Part shown: piece by piece, positions 1 to 8,765 of the stretch
Layout: every line of letters starts with the position of its first letter
How positions within the stretch are numbered: position 1 is the stretch's first letter
Origin: Lactococcus garvieae
Lineage (GTDB): Bacteria > Bacillota > Bacilli > Lactobacillales > Streptococcaceae
Assembly (NCBI RefSeq): GCF_016758115.1
Contig: NZ_WIVG01000024.1
Span: 1-33,543, forward strand
Reading direction: 5' to 3'
Length of the DNA stretch: 33,543 bases
Translations under genes and position numbers: made by a program
The notes under the pieces: model-generated
Told to the model about the DNA's origin: nothing
Database searches by the model: none
What the model saw: the letters and a program-made list of their open reading frames with translations, nothing else

Positions 1-102
1 AAAAAAAAAGGTCAAATGAAATGAGTGTTTGATGAGAAAAGTGGAGGGAGCTTTCATGTGGGTTGACTTCTAGCTTTCGTAGTCCGTGCCTGAAAAGTGG
101 AT

Positions 103-136
103 AAAAAAGAAGCTCCAGTCTAGACTAGAACTTCTT
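103..136 (-). terminator. Rho-independent terminator of the WxL operon
   Basis: In minus-strand RNA, AAGAAGUUCUAGUC pairs with GACUGGAGCUUCUU over 14 bp if G-U pairs are allowed, and six U follow. It lies about 85 bp downstream of the last WxL gene stop. The surrounding 35-165 segment contains a further imperfect inverted repeat (GCTTTCATG / CATGAAAGC arms). No gene is seen in 1-220. Confidence 0.8.
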
Positions 137-220
137 GACTTCATGAAAGCACTTCTCACTTTCCCTTTTTACAATTCTCTATCCCCTTTTATTTTTTCAT
201 GTGGTTCATCACAGATTTAC

Positions 221-1327
221 TTAATTACTTGGTACGTCAGATAAGGTCCAAGTCAGCCCACCTTGATATTTTGCTGCATATTGTTGAGTAACAGGTACCT
301 CTAGATAGATACCTTTCTGAGTTGTTCCATTCCAATTTTGGCTCAGATTAAACGTGCCGCCTTTTGTTCCTGCAAGCTCGCTATGAACGAGTGTGTTATT
401 GGCTGACAGCATTGTTTTGTTTACACCATCAGCACTAAACCAAAGCGCTCCAACTAACGACCGTCCTCCTGCAAGAGCTACTCCTGACTCATCCACCTCG
501 ACTAAAGGACGATTTTCTTTTACAAACATTGTCCATCCTGTATTTTTAAATGCCAGTCTTGTATCGGTTACCACAACATCCTGATCGTAGCTTGGAAACG
601 CTCTTAGGCTGATTGGTTTAACTTTTAATTGTCCAAAACTCATTGTTGAGGGTGCGCTTGTAAAGTTAAGGCTTCCGCTAAAAACTGTGACATCTACAGA
701 CTTAGAAAGTGTTTTATCAGCAGCAGAGAAGTTATAAGTAATGGGGACAACGTCATTTGATGCAGCATTCTTTAAAGCAGAAAAATATTCGCCCGCATTA
801 GCTAATACTGCTGGAGAAACAGTGCCGTCTGCCTGATAAGCTTTTGCACGCGTGTAAAAGTCAAGTTTTTCTTGATTCCTGCTCGCTCCTATTTCATTGG
901 CTATATCTTGTCCTAATGTCACAGGGTAAGCATTCACAGCCTTTTGTCTGTCTGAAGATATGACCGCTTCATCTGCCACAAGGACGAGATGTGCCTGTGC
1001 CTTTTCATGGCTTGTCGTCCATGTGACAGGAATGTCAAGATAATCTCGACCTTCTAAACCAGTATTTGCTGTCTTGATTGTATTCGCATCAAGTTGAAGT
1101 CCTGCAAGATTTTCTCCAGCAACATTCATAAGAGATTTCAGCTGACTTTCAGTGAGACTTTTTGCGGTAGTTTCTGAAATAATTATATTTTGAGCTGAAA
1201 GTTTCAGTGTGATAGTGATTGTAGCCTTTTGAGAAATGTTGGGCACCGCTGCAGAAATTTTATTTGTAGTGATACTATTTAGAAGAGCAAGTGATAAAAC
1301 TACATTTATTATAAAAAGACGTTTCAT
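221..1327 (-). CDS. WxL domain surface protein (large, last gene of operon)
   Basis: This 368-residue secreted protein has an N-terminal signal peptide (Lys-Arg, hydrophobic core, cleavage near ISAA) and ends in a WxL domain. The two Trp motifs are GWTMFV in the middle of the protein and TWTLSDVPSN at the extreme C terminus. WxL domains are known to bind peptidoglycan non-covalently. The roughly 150 residues before the domain are unfamiliar and may be a presented ectodomain. The ATG is preceded by GAGGAG at good spacing. It starts 14 bp after the stop of the adhesin gene, so the two are co-transcribed. It is the largest WxL protein here and matches the larger WxL member of csc-type clusters. 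The family call is secure; the ligand is unknown. Confidence 0.88.
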   Translation of the reverse strand: MKRLFIINVVLSLALLNSITTNKISAAVPNISQKATITITLKLSAQNIIISETTAKSLTESQLKSLMNVAGENLAGLQLDANTIKTANTGLEGRDYLDIPVTWTTSHEKAQAHLVLVADEAVISSDRQKAVNAYPVTLGQDIANEIGASRNQEKLDFYTRAKAYQADGTVSPAVLANAGEYFSALKNAASNDVVPITYNFSAADKTLSKSVDVTVFSGSLNFTSAPSTMSFGQLKVKPISLRAFPSYDQDVVVTDTRLAFKNTGWTMFVKENRPLVEVDESGVALAGGRSLVGALWFSADGVNKTMLSANNTLVHSELAGTKGGTFNLSQNWNGTTQKGIYLEVPVTQQYAAKYQGGLTWTLSDVPSN

Positions 1328-1341
1328 TTTTCTCCTCTTCT

Positions 1342-3369
1342 TTATGCTGGACCGTGCGCAAGGGTATATTTAAAGATACCAGCGCGTGTCCCTGTTTGTG
1401 AAAGCAATGTATTTTTTGCTCTAATCCTTATGCCAGCTGAGCTTGGAACATTCACGGTATAATTTTGACCAGCATTAGCCATCGAAATATAGGACGGAAG
1501 CTTTGCATCCGACGTAACAGATACAATGGGAAGTGCTATTCCTTTCCTAAATTCTGCCGTATTCTCCTTATTTGCTGGATCACTCCAGTAATAGCTCAGA
1601 CGGTCAGAAAAATTATTTTCCATCATGGTTACAGTAAGATGAAAATTAGGCGCCTGTCCCCTATCATCTCCTAGAACGAGTCGTTGAGCTGCGTTACCAT
1701 TGATCAAATTTGACCAAGACCCGTTAGCAGGTGTCCCATTAGCATCATTCGGATTGAGTGATATATTAAAAGTTCGTGTCATAGAAGATTGCCCTGCATC
1801 TAACCAGAGCCCAATTGGCTGGTACCAAGAAATATAGCGGGCATTATTCATATTAACTAAATCCACTCTAGAATAGTTATTCGGCGTTAATGCAGAGTCT
1901 GTAATAGCACCCAACCCCGTTATTCGGCCTGTATTTTGCCTGTACCAAACATCACGCGTTCCTAAATTATTTCGATTAGGTGCCACTAAATCTAACTTTG
2001 CTGTATCAAAGCGTGCTGCTGTCGTTGAGGTATGTGTTCTTAAACCCCTTCCTGTAATTGTGATTGGAAAATTATTATTTGCATTCACAGTATAATCAAA
2101 CACTGAACCCCCAGCCGTGTTTAAGGTTACGACCTTAGAATCATTAAGCACCATACCGCTTCCTACTCCTGGACTTCCAGCCACGAGACTCGCTGTTGTT
2201 TTCAAGTTATTTAAGAGTAAGCTAGCATTTTGCCCAATGTTCCAGCGCACAACTCCTGTACCTACAAAACCATTGAGATTGATGTTTCCACCGCCAGTAG
2301 TTACGGCAAGTCTGCCGTTATTTCCGATATTCAGTGTCCAAGAGTTATTGGCTACAGCTAAAAACCAGCCTCCGTTGTTTCGTGCAGCTGTATTTTCTGT
2401 TCCTTTGATATCAAAGGAAGCATTATCACCAATATCCCAAACCATCGGACCACTATTACCATCATCATAATACATACAATATGTATCATTAAGATTCCAA
2501 ACCAAACGCGCATTATCCGCAACTTTCAGTGTATGAGCGTTATTATTATAGGTATAAAAAGGTTGATCCCAGCCCCAGTTTTGGTTTAAAGTTGTCGTCC
2601 CTGAAACAACTTCAACCCACTTCCCACCTTGAATCCACTCCCCTTGATTATCAGCGCCGGTCAAGCCCACCGTGGTCATATTATTATTTTGTCGGATATT
2701 AAAGGTATTATTACCGAAAAACAATATTCGACCGTTGTCATTACGGATAGGTTGAGCACCAGCTGTTGGTGCTCCATTGCTCACTGTAACATCTTGATAG
2801 ACAAAGGTTGGTTCAGAACCACCTCTTCCAACAGACTGAAAAATTCCTCCAGTAATATTGTTTATGATGTAGGCATTTTTCACCTCCAAGACCGTAAACT
2901 GTGAAACACCTGAGTTTGGTACACGGAAAGGACCTCGGATATATCCTGCCCCTGCACCAGAACCCGCCCCTGCTGTCGTGTAGTTGGTATCTGTATCAAG
3001 ATAAAGTCGTCGTCCATTCCCATTGATGGATAAACTTTTGCCCTCAACAATCGAAACGCCATTATTGGTATTTCCAGTATTTGCGTAATTATAACCTCCA
3101 ATATCAGGAGCGCCTGGCACATCTCGAACAACGTTAAAATAGACTGTCCTGTTTGAAGCAGCATTGGGTCTAACATGATGGTAGGTATCCATCATATCTT
3201 TCCAACTGTCCGTATCATAGTAAGTCGCTCCTGCTTGACCTGTGATTGCCCCAGTGGTATCAATACGTCCGCTTAACACTGCTGCATCTACATTTCTTCC
3301 GATTCCGAGCAGTATCAAAATCATAGCTGTTATAAAGAATGGAGCAAGATATTTTTTACTTAATGTCAT
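1342..3369 (-). CDS. Secreted pectate-lyase-like adhesive domain protein
   Basis: This 675-residue exported protein has a signal peptide (hydrophobic core about residues 9-25, cleavage after VDAA). The rest is rich in Asn, Gly and Thr, with short recurring segments such as SLSINGNG and WTLNIGNNGRL that are typical of right-handed beta-helix folds. Proteins of this kind in WxL loci are usually annotated as pectate-lyase-like adhesive domain proteins. No catalytic residues of a true pectate lyase could be identified, so adhesion is more likely than polysaccharide cleavage. It has no LPxTG signal, no C-terminal membrane segment and no WxL motif, so it must be held by partners. It sits 12 bp downstream of the WxL-like gene and 14 bp upstream of the last WxL gene. 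An AGGGA site precedes the ATG. Confidence 0.75.
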   Translation of the reverse strand: MTLSKKYLAPFFITAMILILLGIGRNVDAAVLSGRIDTTGAITGQAGATYYDTDSWKDMMDTYHHVRPNAASNRTVYFNVVRDVPGAPDIGGYNYANTGNTNNGVSIVEGKSLSINGNGRRLYLDTDTNYTTAGAGSGAGAGYIRGPFRVPNSGVSQFTVLEVKNAYIINNITGGIFQSVGRGGSEPTFVYQDVTVSNGAPTAGAQPIRNDNGRILFFGNNTFNIRQNNNMTTVGLTGADNQGEWIQGGKWVEVVSGTTTLNQNWGWDQPFYTYNNNAHTLKVADNARLVWNLNDTYCMYYDDGNSGPMVWDIGDNASFDIKGTENTAARNNGGWFLAVANNSWTLNIGNNGRLAVTTGGGNINLNGFVGTGVVRWNIGQNASLLLNNLKTTASLVAGSPGVGSGMVLNDSKVVTLNTAGGSVFDYTVNANNNFPITITGRGLRTHTSTTAARFDTAKLDLVAPNRNNLGTRDVWYRQNTGRITGLGAITDSALTPNNYSRVDLVNMNNARYISWYQPIGLWLDAGQSSMTRTFNISLNPNDANGTPANGSWSNLINGNAAQRLVLGDDRGQAPNFHLTVTMMENNFSDRLSYYWSDPANKENTAEFRKGIALPIVSVTSDAKLPSYISMANAGQNYTVNVPSSAGIRIRAKNTLLSQTGTRAGIFKYTLAHGPA

Positions 3370-3381
3370 AAATTCATTTCC

Positions 3382-3954
3382 CTATAGTCCTTGAACAAGT
3401 GTATTTGTGATTGTTGCTTGATAAGCGCCGGGCTTTATTTCTCGTGTGGTGTCCAATTGCATTTCAGCAGTGACATCTCCACTCTTTTGGTTTCCCTGAG
3501 CGTTTCTCTGTCCAGTTAAGACCCTTCCCGCTTGCCCAAGGATATTGACAGCAGGATTTCCCTTTATCGTGCCAGAAGCATTGTCTGCAACGCTAATCTT
3601 AAAATATTTTAAGGGTAAAACCGTTGGCTTACCATTAATATTTCCTGTAAACTCACTTATCTTTTGCTGCAAATTATAGCCATTAGAATTCCCTGTGATA
3701 TTGACGATAGTATAGGGTTGCGTTCCTTTAGTGCTTATAGCGCCAGTTGTCGTAGCTTCTGTATTTGAAAAGTTAAAGTCTGGAGCTTGAGTAAGATATA
3801 AGTTATCTGTCGCAGGTGCAGTGACATTAATATATGTATCCGCACTGCCATTATTTGTATCAATCTGTGTATCCGCATGAACAGGTGAAATAAATGTTAC
3901 GTTAGCTATAAGAGTCAAAGCTGTATAAGAAATGAGTTTCATTTTTCTTTTCAA
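3382..3954 (-). CDS. Small secreted WxL-like protein lacking the C-terminal Trp
   Basis: This 190-residue protein has a signal peptide ending near VHA. The mature part keeps the outline of a WxL domain: a start resembling APDFNFSN, then a C-terminal strand PGAYQATITNTLVQGL. That strand lines up with the terminal Y-T-L-T-W-x-L-S-D/E-x-P strand of the neighbouring WxL proteins, but Asn stands where the invariant Trp should be. The start chosen is TTG at 3954, because GGGAG lies 5 nt upstream and TTGA overlaps the TGA stop of the preceding DUF916 gene, which indicates translational coupling. ATG at 3942 is the alternative. Homology to WxL is inferred from pattern and context only. Confidence 0.7.
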   Translation of the reverse strand: MKRKMKLISYTALTLIANVTFISPVHADTQIDTNNGSADTYINVTAPATDNLYLTQAPDFNFSNTEATTTGAISTKGTQPYTIVNITGNSNGYNLQQKISEFTGNINGKPTVLPLKYFKISVADNASGTIKGNPAVNILGQAGRVLTGQRNAQGNQKSGDVTAEMQLDTTREIKPGAYQATITNTLVQGL

Positions 3955-4973
3955 TTTTTCTCCCTTCTTCGCTTTAGACTATAGCCAATAAACCCAGTCA
4001 CTCCCCCACCTAGAGCCAAAGCACCCAGCCATAAAAAGTTTGCCTTGGCTTTTTGTTTAGCACTTTGGGGGCTGACCTGAACCTTGCCTTCACTGTCCAC
4101 TCTAAGCAGATAGACTTCTTTTAATGTTTTGTTCTCCTGCCTCGCTTCAATATCTAGTTTATACTCGCCACCTTTGTCCAACGCTTTTTTTACCTGTAAA
4201 GGGAGGAGAATGTCGGCATAAGGTACTACTGTTCCCGAAGGATAATCTAAACTTGAATAAAGGTTTCCCTTTCTATCTTTTATAGATACACTGAGCTGAG
4301 TTTTCTCTTGCAATACATTCTTAGTATTTTTAAGACGAATGAATTGTTCATCTGTTTTCATCTCACCAGCTGAAAGCGCGAGAGAGGCCGACTTGTCCCG
4401 TTCACCAGACTGCAAAATCAGAGCAAAGGCTGAACTATAAATGTTTAATAAGCTTTGATTTTTCTCTGTCCCATTTGCATGTCTTGTCACATTAATCCCC
4501 CCTATTGCAATCTTATTTGTCCAAGAACTAGGAATTCTAACTCTCAGAGGAATTTTTTTAGACTCTCCCGGCTGCAACACTACTGTAGCACTTCCTGAAC
4601 CTTTCTTTTCGCCAATCAAAACATCTCTGTAAAAGTCAAAGACTTTTGTATGTGAAAGAAAGTTTTTAGCTTCGTCTTCTTTCAAGCCATAGTCTATAAC
4701 AAAATTTGAATTCGTGATGGCTTGATTTGAAGTGATATCAAATGTATTTTTCTGCTTGCCGTTGTTTATTTGGATGTATAAAGTGAGTTCTTCACCACTT
4801 TTGACATTTAACCACCAATACCCTAATTTATCGTCTATCTGACGTTCTTCAAGTAGAGGACGTGCTGAGAAGTCTGCTCCTGCATTTTCTTGGGCAGCGA
4901 TGCTTTCTCCATTTACCATCAAACCCAAAAAGCTCGTTAGGAATAAGAGTGAGCATATTGTAATTTTCTTCAT
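3951..4973 (-). CDS. DUF916/DUF3324 WxL-interacting membrane protein (second copy)
   Basis: This protein of about 340 residues has a signal peptide, an ectodomain of two beta-sandwich-like parts typical of DUF916 then DUF3324 (with the PGESKKIPLRVRIPSS segment), one C-terminal membrane segment (ANFLWLGALALGGGVTGFIGY) and a short basic tail KRRREKN. The family is known to associate with WxL proteins and peptidoglycan and corresponds to the CscA type. ATG at 4973 is preferred over 4982, because AAGG sits 9 nt before it and directly abuts the upstream ATG. It overlaps the WxL-like gene by 4 nt and lies about 65 bp after the first DUF916 gene. Ectodomain specificity is unknown. Confidence 0.87.
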   Translation of the reverse strand: MKKITICSLLFLTSFLGLMVNGESIAAQENAGADFSARPLLEERQIDDKLGYWWLNVKSGEELTLYIQINNGKQKNTFDITSNQAITNSNFVIDYGLKEDEAKNFLSHTKVFDFYRDVLIGEKKGSGSATVVLQPGESKKIPLRVRIPSSWTNKIAIGGINVTRHANGTEKNQSLLNIYSSAFALILQSGERDKSASLALSAGEMKTDEQFIRLKNTKNVLQEKTQLSVSIKDRKGNLYSSLDYPSGTVVPYADILLPLQVKKALDKGGEYKLDIEARQENKTLKEVYLLRVDSEGKVQVSPQSAKQKAKANFLWLGALALGGGVTGFIGYSLKRRREKN

Positions 4974-5038
4974 TTCTTTCATCCTTAGTGTCTAAAATAC
5001 AGCAAGTTCAGCTAATAAGTAAAACAGTGATTGCTTCC

Positions 5039-6175
5039 TTAATTTTCGATATCTTTTTCATTCAATCTTTTCTCAAGTTCAGCTATACGTGCTGTTTTCT
5101 CATCCTCCTCTTGGTCTTTTTTGCGACGTTTCCAAAGGATAAAGAAGAAGATAAGAATGAGGAACAAGAAGATGAGAGCAATGATTAACCACTTAATCCA
5201 AGAACTGTCTTGCTTTATGGTGACATCTTTCGCATTAAGCTCCCGCGCTTTGTCCGCTGTAATTTCGAAATCTTGTACGAATGTCCATTCATATTTGTAT
5301 CTTGTTTCATTGCCTTTTTCATCTTTGACCACATAGCTTCCATTTTCATCTTTTTGCCCGTGCACAACCATCTTCATTTGATATTTACCCGGTTGTAACT
5401 TCTCTCCATTCAATGACAAAGGGTAATCAAAGTTGGAGTTGGGAGCCATCTGCATCATCTCTTTGCTTGACTTATATTCCAGCTTAGGGTTGTCAATACC
5501 TTTGACAGTTGCTGAAAGTTGCATCTGATTCAGATACCCCATACTTGGATTTTGTAAGTTGGCATTAATCACATTTCGATAATTGACTTGACCTGCTGAA
5601 ACTTTTGTGAGTTTGAGATCCGGAGCCACTTTTTCATTTGATTGACTCAGCAAAAGGGCAATAACATAGGCATATTCATTTTGGATACTGATTCCTTTTG
5701 TATCTGCTGTCTTTTTTGAACCTTGCTTTTCTTTATAAGTAAGTCCTCCGGCCATATAACCTTTGAATGCCGAATCAGGCATTTTGACAGTAATCTTTAC
5801 AGTTTTTGTACTTTTTGGCTCTAGGACTATTTCTTCATCAAGTTTCACATAGTCCTTCATATTATATTTTAAAGAAGCATCAGGTTTTATACTGTTCGGG
5901 GAGTATTCCACTACACCATTCAAATTTGTTGTTGCACTGGCTAGTCCTTGCTCAACAGTAACTGATTTATCTGTTGAGTTACTCAGCTCAACTGTAAGCG
6001 TCTGTGTTTGACTGGGATTCATTAAGAGGTCAAAATACGAAGCTTTACTTGCTTGATTGTCAGGAAGTATGGCCTTGACACTAAAGTTAAATTGGTTGGC
6101 AAAGGCTGGATTTACAAAGATAAACATCCCTGCTAGAGCCAATATAAGAGTGACCCACTTTTTTAAGTTTTTCAT
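5039..6175 (-). CDS. DUF916/DUF3324 WxL-interacting membrane protein with coiled-coil tail
   Basis: This 378-residue protein has a signal peptide (cleavage near NPAFA), DUF916 and DUF3324-type ectodomains, a very hydrophobic transmembrane segment around residues 328-347 (WLIIALIFLFLILIFFFILW) and a roughly 30-residue cytoplasmic tail. The tail starts KRRKK and is rich in Glu and Lys, with a heptad-like pattern (ARIAELEKRLNEKDIE) that suggests a short coiled coil. The neighbouring paralogue has only a 7-residue tail. The family tethers WxL proteins to the membrane. The gene starts about 195 bp after the preceding WxL gene, with a hairpin in that gap. GAGG lies 12 nt before the ATG. Confidence 0.88.
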   Translation of the reverse strand: MKNLKKWVTLILALAGMFIFVNPAFANQFNFSVKAILPDNQASKASYFDLLMNPSQTQTLTVELSNSTDKSVTVEQGLASATTNLNGVVEYSPNSIKPDASLKYNMKDYVKLDEEIVLEPKSTKTVKITVKMPDSAFKGYMAGGLTYKEKQGSKKTADTKGISIQNEYAYVIALLLSQSNEKVAPDLKLTKVSAGQVNYRNVINANLQNPSMGYLNQMQLSATVKGIDNPKLEYKSSKEMMQMAPNSNFDYPLSLNGEKLQPGKYQMKMVVHGQKDENGSYVVKDEKGNETRYKYEWTFVQDFEITADKARELNAKDVTIKQDSSWIKWLIIALIFLFLILIFFFILWKRRKKDQEEDEKTARIAELEKRLNEKDIEN

Positions 6176-6238
6176 TTTTTGTTTAACCTCGATAATAATC
6201 TGCGAAATACAAATAGTAATTTTATAAATAATGACTTA

Positions 6239-6274
6239 TTTTCTTCTCTCTTTATTCCACAAGAGAGAGGAAAA
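6239..6274 (-). repeat. Inverted repeat in the leader of the first DUF916 gene
   Basis: The arms TTTTCTTCTCTCTT and AAGAGAGAGGAAAA form a 14-bp stem with one mismatch and an 8-nt loop. It lies between a WxL gene stop and the DUF916 start. There is no U tract on either strand, so a simple terminator is not supported. It could be an attenuating or mRNA-stabilising hairpin. Confidence 0.6.
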
Positions 6275-6371
6275 TATAATTTGCTGAAAAATTTAGAGTG
6301 ATGTAATCTTTTTAAGGAAGGAGTCTCAGCTTAAACTTTTCAGCTGTAACAATCTTCCGAAAGCTCAAACG

Positions 6372-7100
6372 CTAGTTCGCAGGAGTATCTGTTAGTGCCC
6401 ATGTAACCGTAGATTTATAAGTCGTAGCTAACTTTGTCGTTTTACCCGGAACAAACAAGGATACTGATGAACCTTTACTTGTGTCATCTCCCCATACGAG
6501 CAAGTTTGTCCCTGCACCTTTACCAGAACTTGCACCAAGTATCGTACCTGACGAAGCTCCCGGCGTTAAAGTTACTGAAGAAACAGACTTATTTGCAGGT
6601 GCATCAGAGATGGAAACAAGACGACCATTTGCAAGTGTTAATTGAGCACCAGTCAAAGTTGAGCCTGTCCCTGCTGCACCCGTTGTAAATTCTGTCGCTT
6701 GGACGGAAAGAGACCAGCCTGCAAGTGTCCCACGATTATCCGTCACTTGAACCCAGTTTGGACGAGTTGAACCATCGGAAATTGGATTTGCGGCAGCATT
6801 GTATGTTCTATCTGCTGAAGTGATTTCTTGGCTGCCAAAGTCAAAGCTGGAAGCATAGTCAATAGATAGAGGTCCATCCGTACCAGGATTGGGGCCGTTT
6901 GGATCGGTAGGATCAACGGGTTTAACTGGCTTTGTAGGATCAGTGGGATCGACAGGATCCGTTGGTTTAGTTGAAGGGGTGTAAGCCACTTCTCCTTTTG
7001 AATTATAAACAGCTTCATCGGCAGCAAAGACTGTCGATACTCCAGCAGATGAAGCAAGTAAAGTCAGTAATGCGAAAGAAAGAATTTTTTTCGTTTTCAA
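6372..7100 (-). CDS. WxL domain surface protein with Pro-Asp linker
   Basis: This 242-residue protein has a signal peptide ending STVFA. A linker follows, built from PTDP/VDPTDP/KPVKP units at about residues 40-75, and then the WxL domain: entry SIDYASSFDFGSQEI, first motif GWSLSV, second motif TWALTDTPAN at the C terminus. WxL domains bind peptidoglycan. The start is TTG at 7100 with AAGGA upstream and no other Met before the signal sequence. The gap to the preceding WxL gene is 27 bp, so they share a transcript. It is the standard small WxL (CscB-like) form. The linker-encoding DNA is itself repetitive. Confidence 0.92.
   Translation of the reverse strand: MKTKKILSFALLTLLASSAGVSTVFAADEAVYNSKGEVAYTPSTKPTDPVDPTDPTKPVKPVDPTDPNGPNPGTDGPLSIDYASSFDFGSQEITSADRTYNAAANPISDGSTRPNWVQVTDNRGTLAGWSLSVQATEFTTGAAGTGSTLTGAQLTLANGRLVSISDAPANKSVSSVTLTPGASSGTILGASSGKGAGTNLLVWGDDTSKGSSVSLFVPGKTTKLATTYKSTVTWALTDTPAN
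6901..6965. repeat. Tandem degenerate repeat encoding the Pro-Asp linker
   Basis: Imperfect units based on GGATC-N-GTNGGATC recur across this stretch and encode the PTDP/VDP linker of the WxL protein. A related array occurs at about 8556-8623 in the paralogue. Such repeats can change length by slippage or recombination. Confidence 0.6.
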
Positions 7101-7127
7101 TATTTATTTTTCCTTATTTTTATCTCT

Positions 7128-7940
7128 CTAACTGTTCTGAGGAAGTTCAGACAGTATCCATTTTAGTTGTGTTGTATAGAAGGTTGAATCTTTAAATGTT
7201 TTTCCGGGGACGAAAACTTGAGCATCTGTGTTAAAACTTTCTTTTACCCATTGTCCCTCTTTATTAAGTGTCCTTTGCTCTACGAGTTTACTGCCCCAAC
7301 GTATCATCCAAGTTCCGGCGCCTGCACCCTTATCTGCTGCTGCCACAAGAGTTTCTTTCCCGGGGACAAGATCAATCACTTCTTGAGGTTTTGGCGCTGT
7401 ATCCGTATTTTCTGACACTGCTTCTGGTTTTTTCAAGGAGAGCATTGCTCCTTTCAAATCGGGATATTTTGCTTCTGGTTTTCCTTGATGAAACTGAGTC
7501 ACCTCTAAGACTTTCAGCGTCCATCCTCCCAGTGTTCCTCTGTTGTCTGTCACTTGGACATAATTAGGTGTTTCAAGTGTTGAAGCATGATATTTTTGCG
7601 CTTTGGCATAATAGATTTTATCCTGAGCCGAGATAGCATTAACCCCAAAGTCAAAAGAGGAGGCATAATCTATCGATAAAGGACCTGCTGTTCCCGGAGC
7701 AGGAGTAACTCCTCCCGGCCAGACTGGAGAAACAGGAACTCCTGGATGCTCTGGACCTGGGCTAATCGGCGGAGTTATCTTGCTTCCTGCAAGAAAATTA
7801 ATTTGTCCCAATGCTGGATGGTCTTCAGAGTCAGCTTTGCTCTTCTCTGAAACGCTCGTGAAAATCATAAAAACTAAAAGTAACGCTACACCGTACACAA
7901 ATTTTTTCTCATTCCACCTGCCTTTCGTTAGCCAGCACAT
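7128..7940 (-). CDS. WxL domain surface protein (unusual N terminus, possible frameshift)
   Basis: This 270-residue WxL protein has a Pro-rich linker (residues 58-85), domain entry SIDYASSFDFG, first motif GWTLKV and second motif LKWILSELPQNS. As read, the N terminus MCWLTKGRWNEKKF precedes the signal core. A better-looking start, ATG at 7912 with AGGCAGG upstream, is one base out of frame: adding one A to the A6 run (7902-7907 on the plus strand) would give a standard MRKKFVYG signal peptide. ATG at 7940, with AGGAAA about 8 nt upstream, still yields an intact ORF. Its closest relative here is the WxL protein at 10777-11553, with shared TDNRGTL, GAGTW and RWG blocks. Confidence 0.85.
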   Translation of the reverse strand: MCWLTKGRWNEKKFVYGVALLLVFMIFTSVSEKSKADSEDHPALGQINFLAGSKITPPISPGPEHPGVPVSPVWPGGVTPAPGTAGPLSIDYASSFDFGVNAISAQDKIYYAKAQKYHASTLETPNYVQVTDNRGTLGGWTLKVLEVTQFHQGKPEAKYPDLKGAMLSLKKPEAVSENTDTAPKPQEVIDLVPGKETLVAAADKGAGAGTWMIRWGSKLVEQRTLNKEGQWVKESFNTDAQVFVPGKTFKDSTFYTTQLKWILSELPQNS

Positions 7941-7943
7941 CCT

Positions 7944-8765
7944 CTAATTTCCTGGTGTATCTGAAAGTTTCCAGATCAGGGTTGTTGTGTAAGCTGCTGC
8001 CTTTTTAGCAGTACTTCCCGGAACAGTGAGGGTAATCGGAGATTGAGCCGCTACAGCATCCTGAGAGCGTGCACTCGAATCGTAATCTGCTGTAGCACCT
8101 AGAGCGTATGTCCAAGTTCCCATCCCTTCATTTGCTTTGGCTGACATCAGAACTTGATCAGAGGTATTTAAGGAAAATGTTGCCGAATTAACATTAGAAG
8201 GTTTTGCAGGAGTTACTGTACCGTTTGTTACACCCTTGCTGAACTTGAGGTCGGCGCCAGTCAAGTATGTTCCAAGAGGTGCAGCTGTTTCGGGTGTGCT
8301 TGTGATGTCCGTTCCCTTTTCTCTAAATTGTCCGTCTGTTGCCACAGAAAGGGTCCATCCTGCAAAGTTTCCACGTACATCAGTCACTTGTGCATAGTTT
8401 GGCACAATGCCAGAAACCGCACCATTTCCATCAAGTATTTTTTGACCATGAGCATAGTATGTTTCACTTTTCGCGCTGATTTTTTGCTTACCAAAAGCTA
8501 AACTAGAAGCAAAGTCTAAACTCAACCCCTTTGTTACTTCAACAGGTGGTTTTACTGGATCCGTTGGGTCTGGATTTTCTGGCGTTACTGGTTTCTCAGG
8601 ATCTGTTGGATCCACGGGTTTGGTTCCCGTATCTCCTGTTACGAACTTCACGTCCCCTGAAGTATCATAGTTCGCGTTTGCAGCAAAAACTGGGGGTGCA
8701 ATAAGTGGGCCAACCAGCATCAAGGCTGCAAGCGCTGCTGCTGATTTGATATAAATTTTATTCAT
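7944..8765 (-). CDS. WxL domain surface protein (first of the distal operon)
   Basis: The protein is about 273 residues. The signal peptide starts MNKIYIK and ends PPVFA; a repetitive Pro-Asp-Glu linker (about residues 40-72) follows. The WxL domain has entry SLDFASSLAFGKQ, first motif GWTLSV and second motif IWKLSDTPGN. ATG at 8765 is preferred to ATG at 8810: only it gives a clean signal peptide, it has AAGGA upstream (13 nt, rather long), and the upstream ATG has no ribosome site. The stop is 3 bp before the next WxL start, so translation is coupled. WxL domains bind peptidoglycan; the specific partner is unknown. Confidence 0.9.
   Translation of the reverse strand: MNKIYIKSAAALAALMLVGPLIAPPVFAANANYDTSGDVKFVTGDTGTKPVDPTDPEKPVTPENPDPTDPVKPPVEVTKGLSLDFASSLAFGKQKISAKSETYYAHGQKILDGNGAVSGIVPNYAQVTDVRGNFAGWTLSVATDGQFREKGTDITSTPETAAPLGTYLTGADLKFSKGVTNGTVTPAKPSNVNSATFSLNTSDQVLMSAKANEGMGTWTYALGATADYDSSARSQDAVAAQSPITLTVPGSTAKKAAAYTTTLIWKLSDTPGN

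Noticed and set aside
2117-2470. 117-residue plus-strand ORF inside the adhesin gene
   Set aside because: It is antisense to a clear secreted protein, has no ribosome site and has shadow-like composition.
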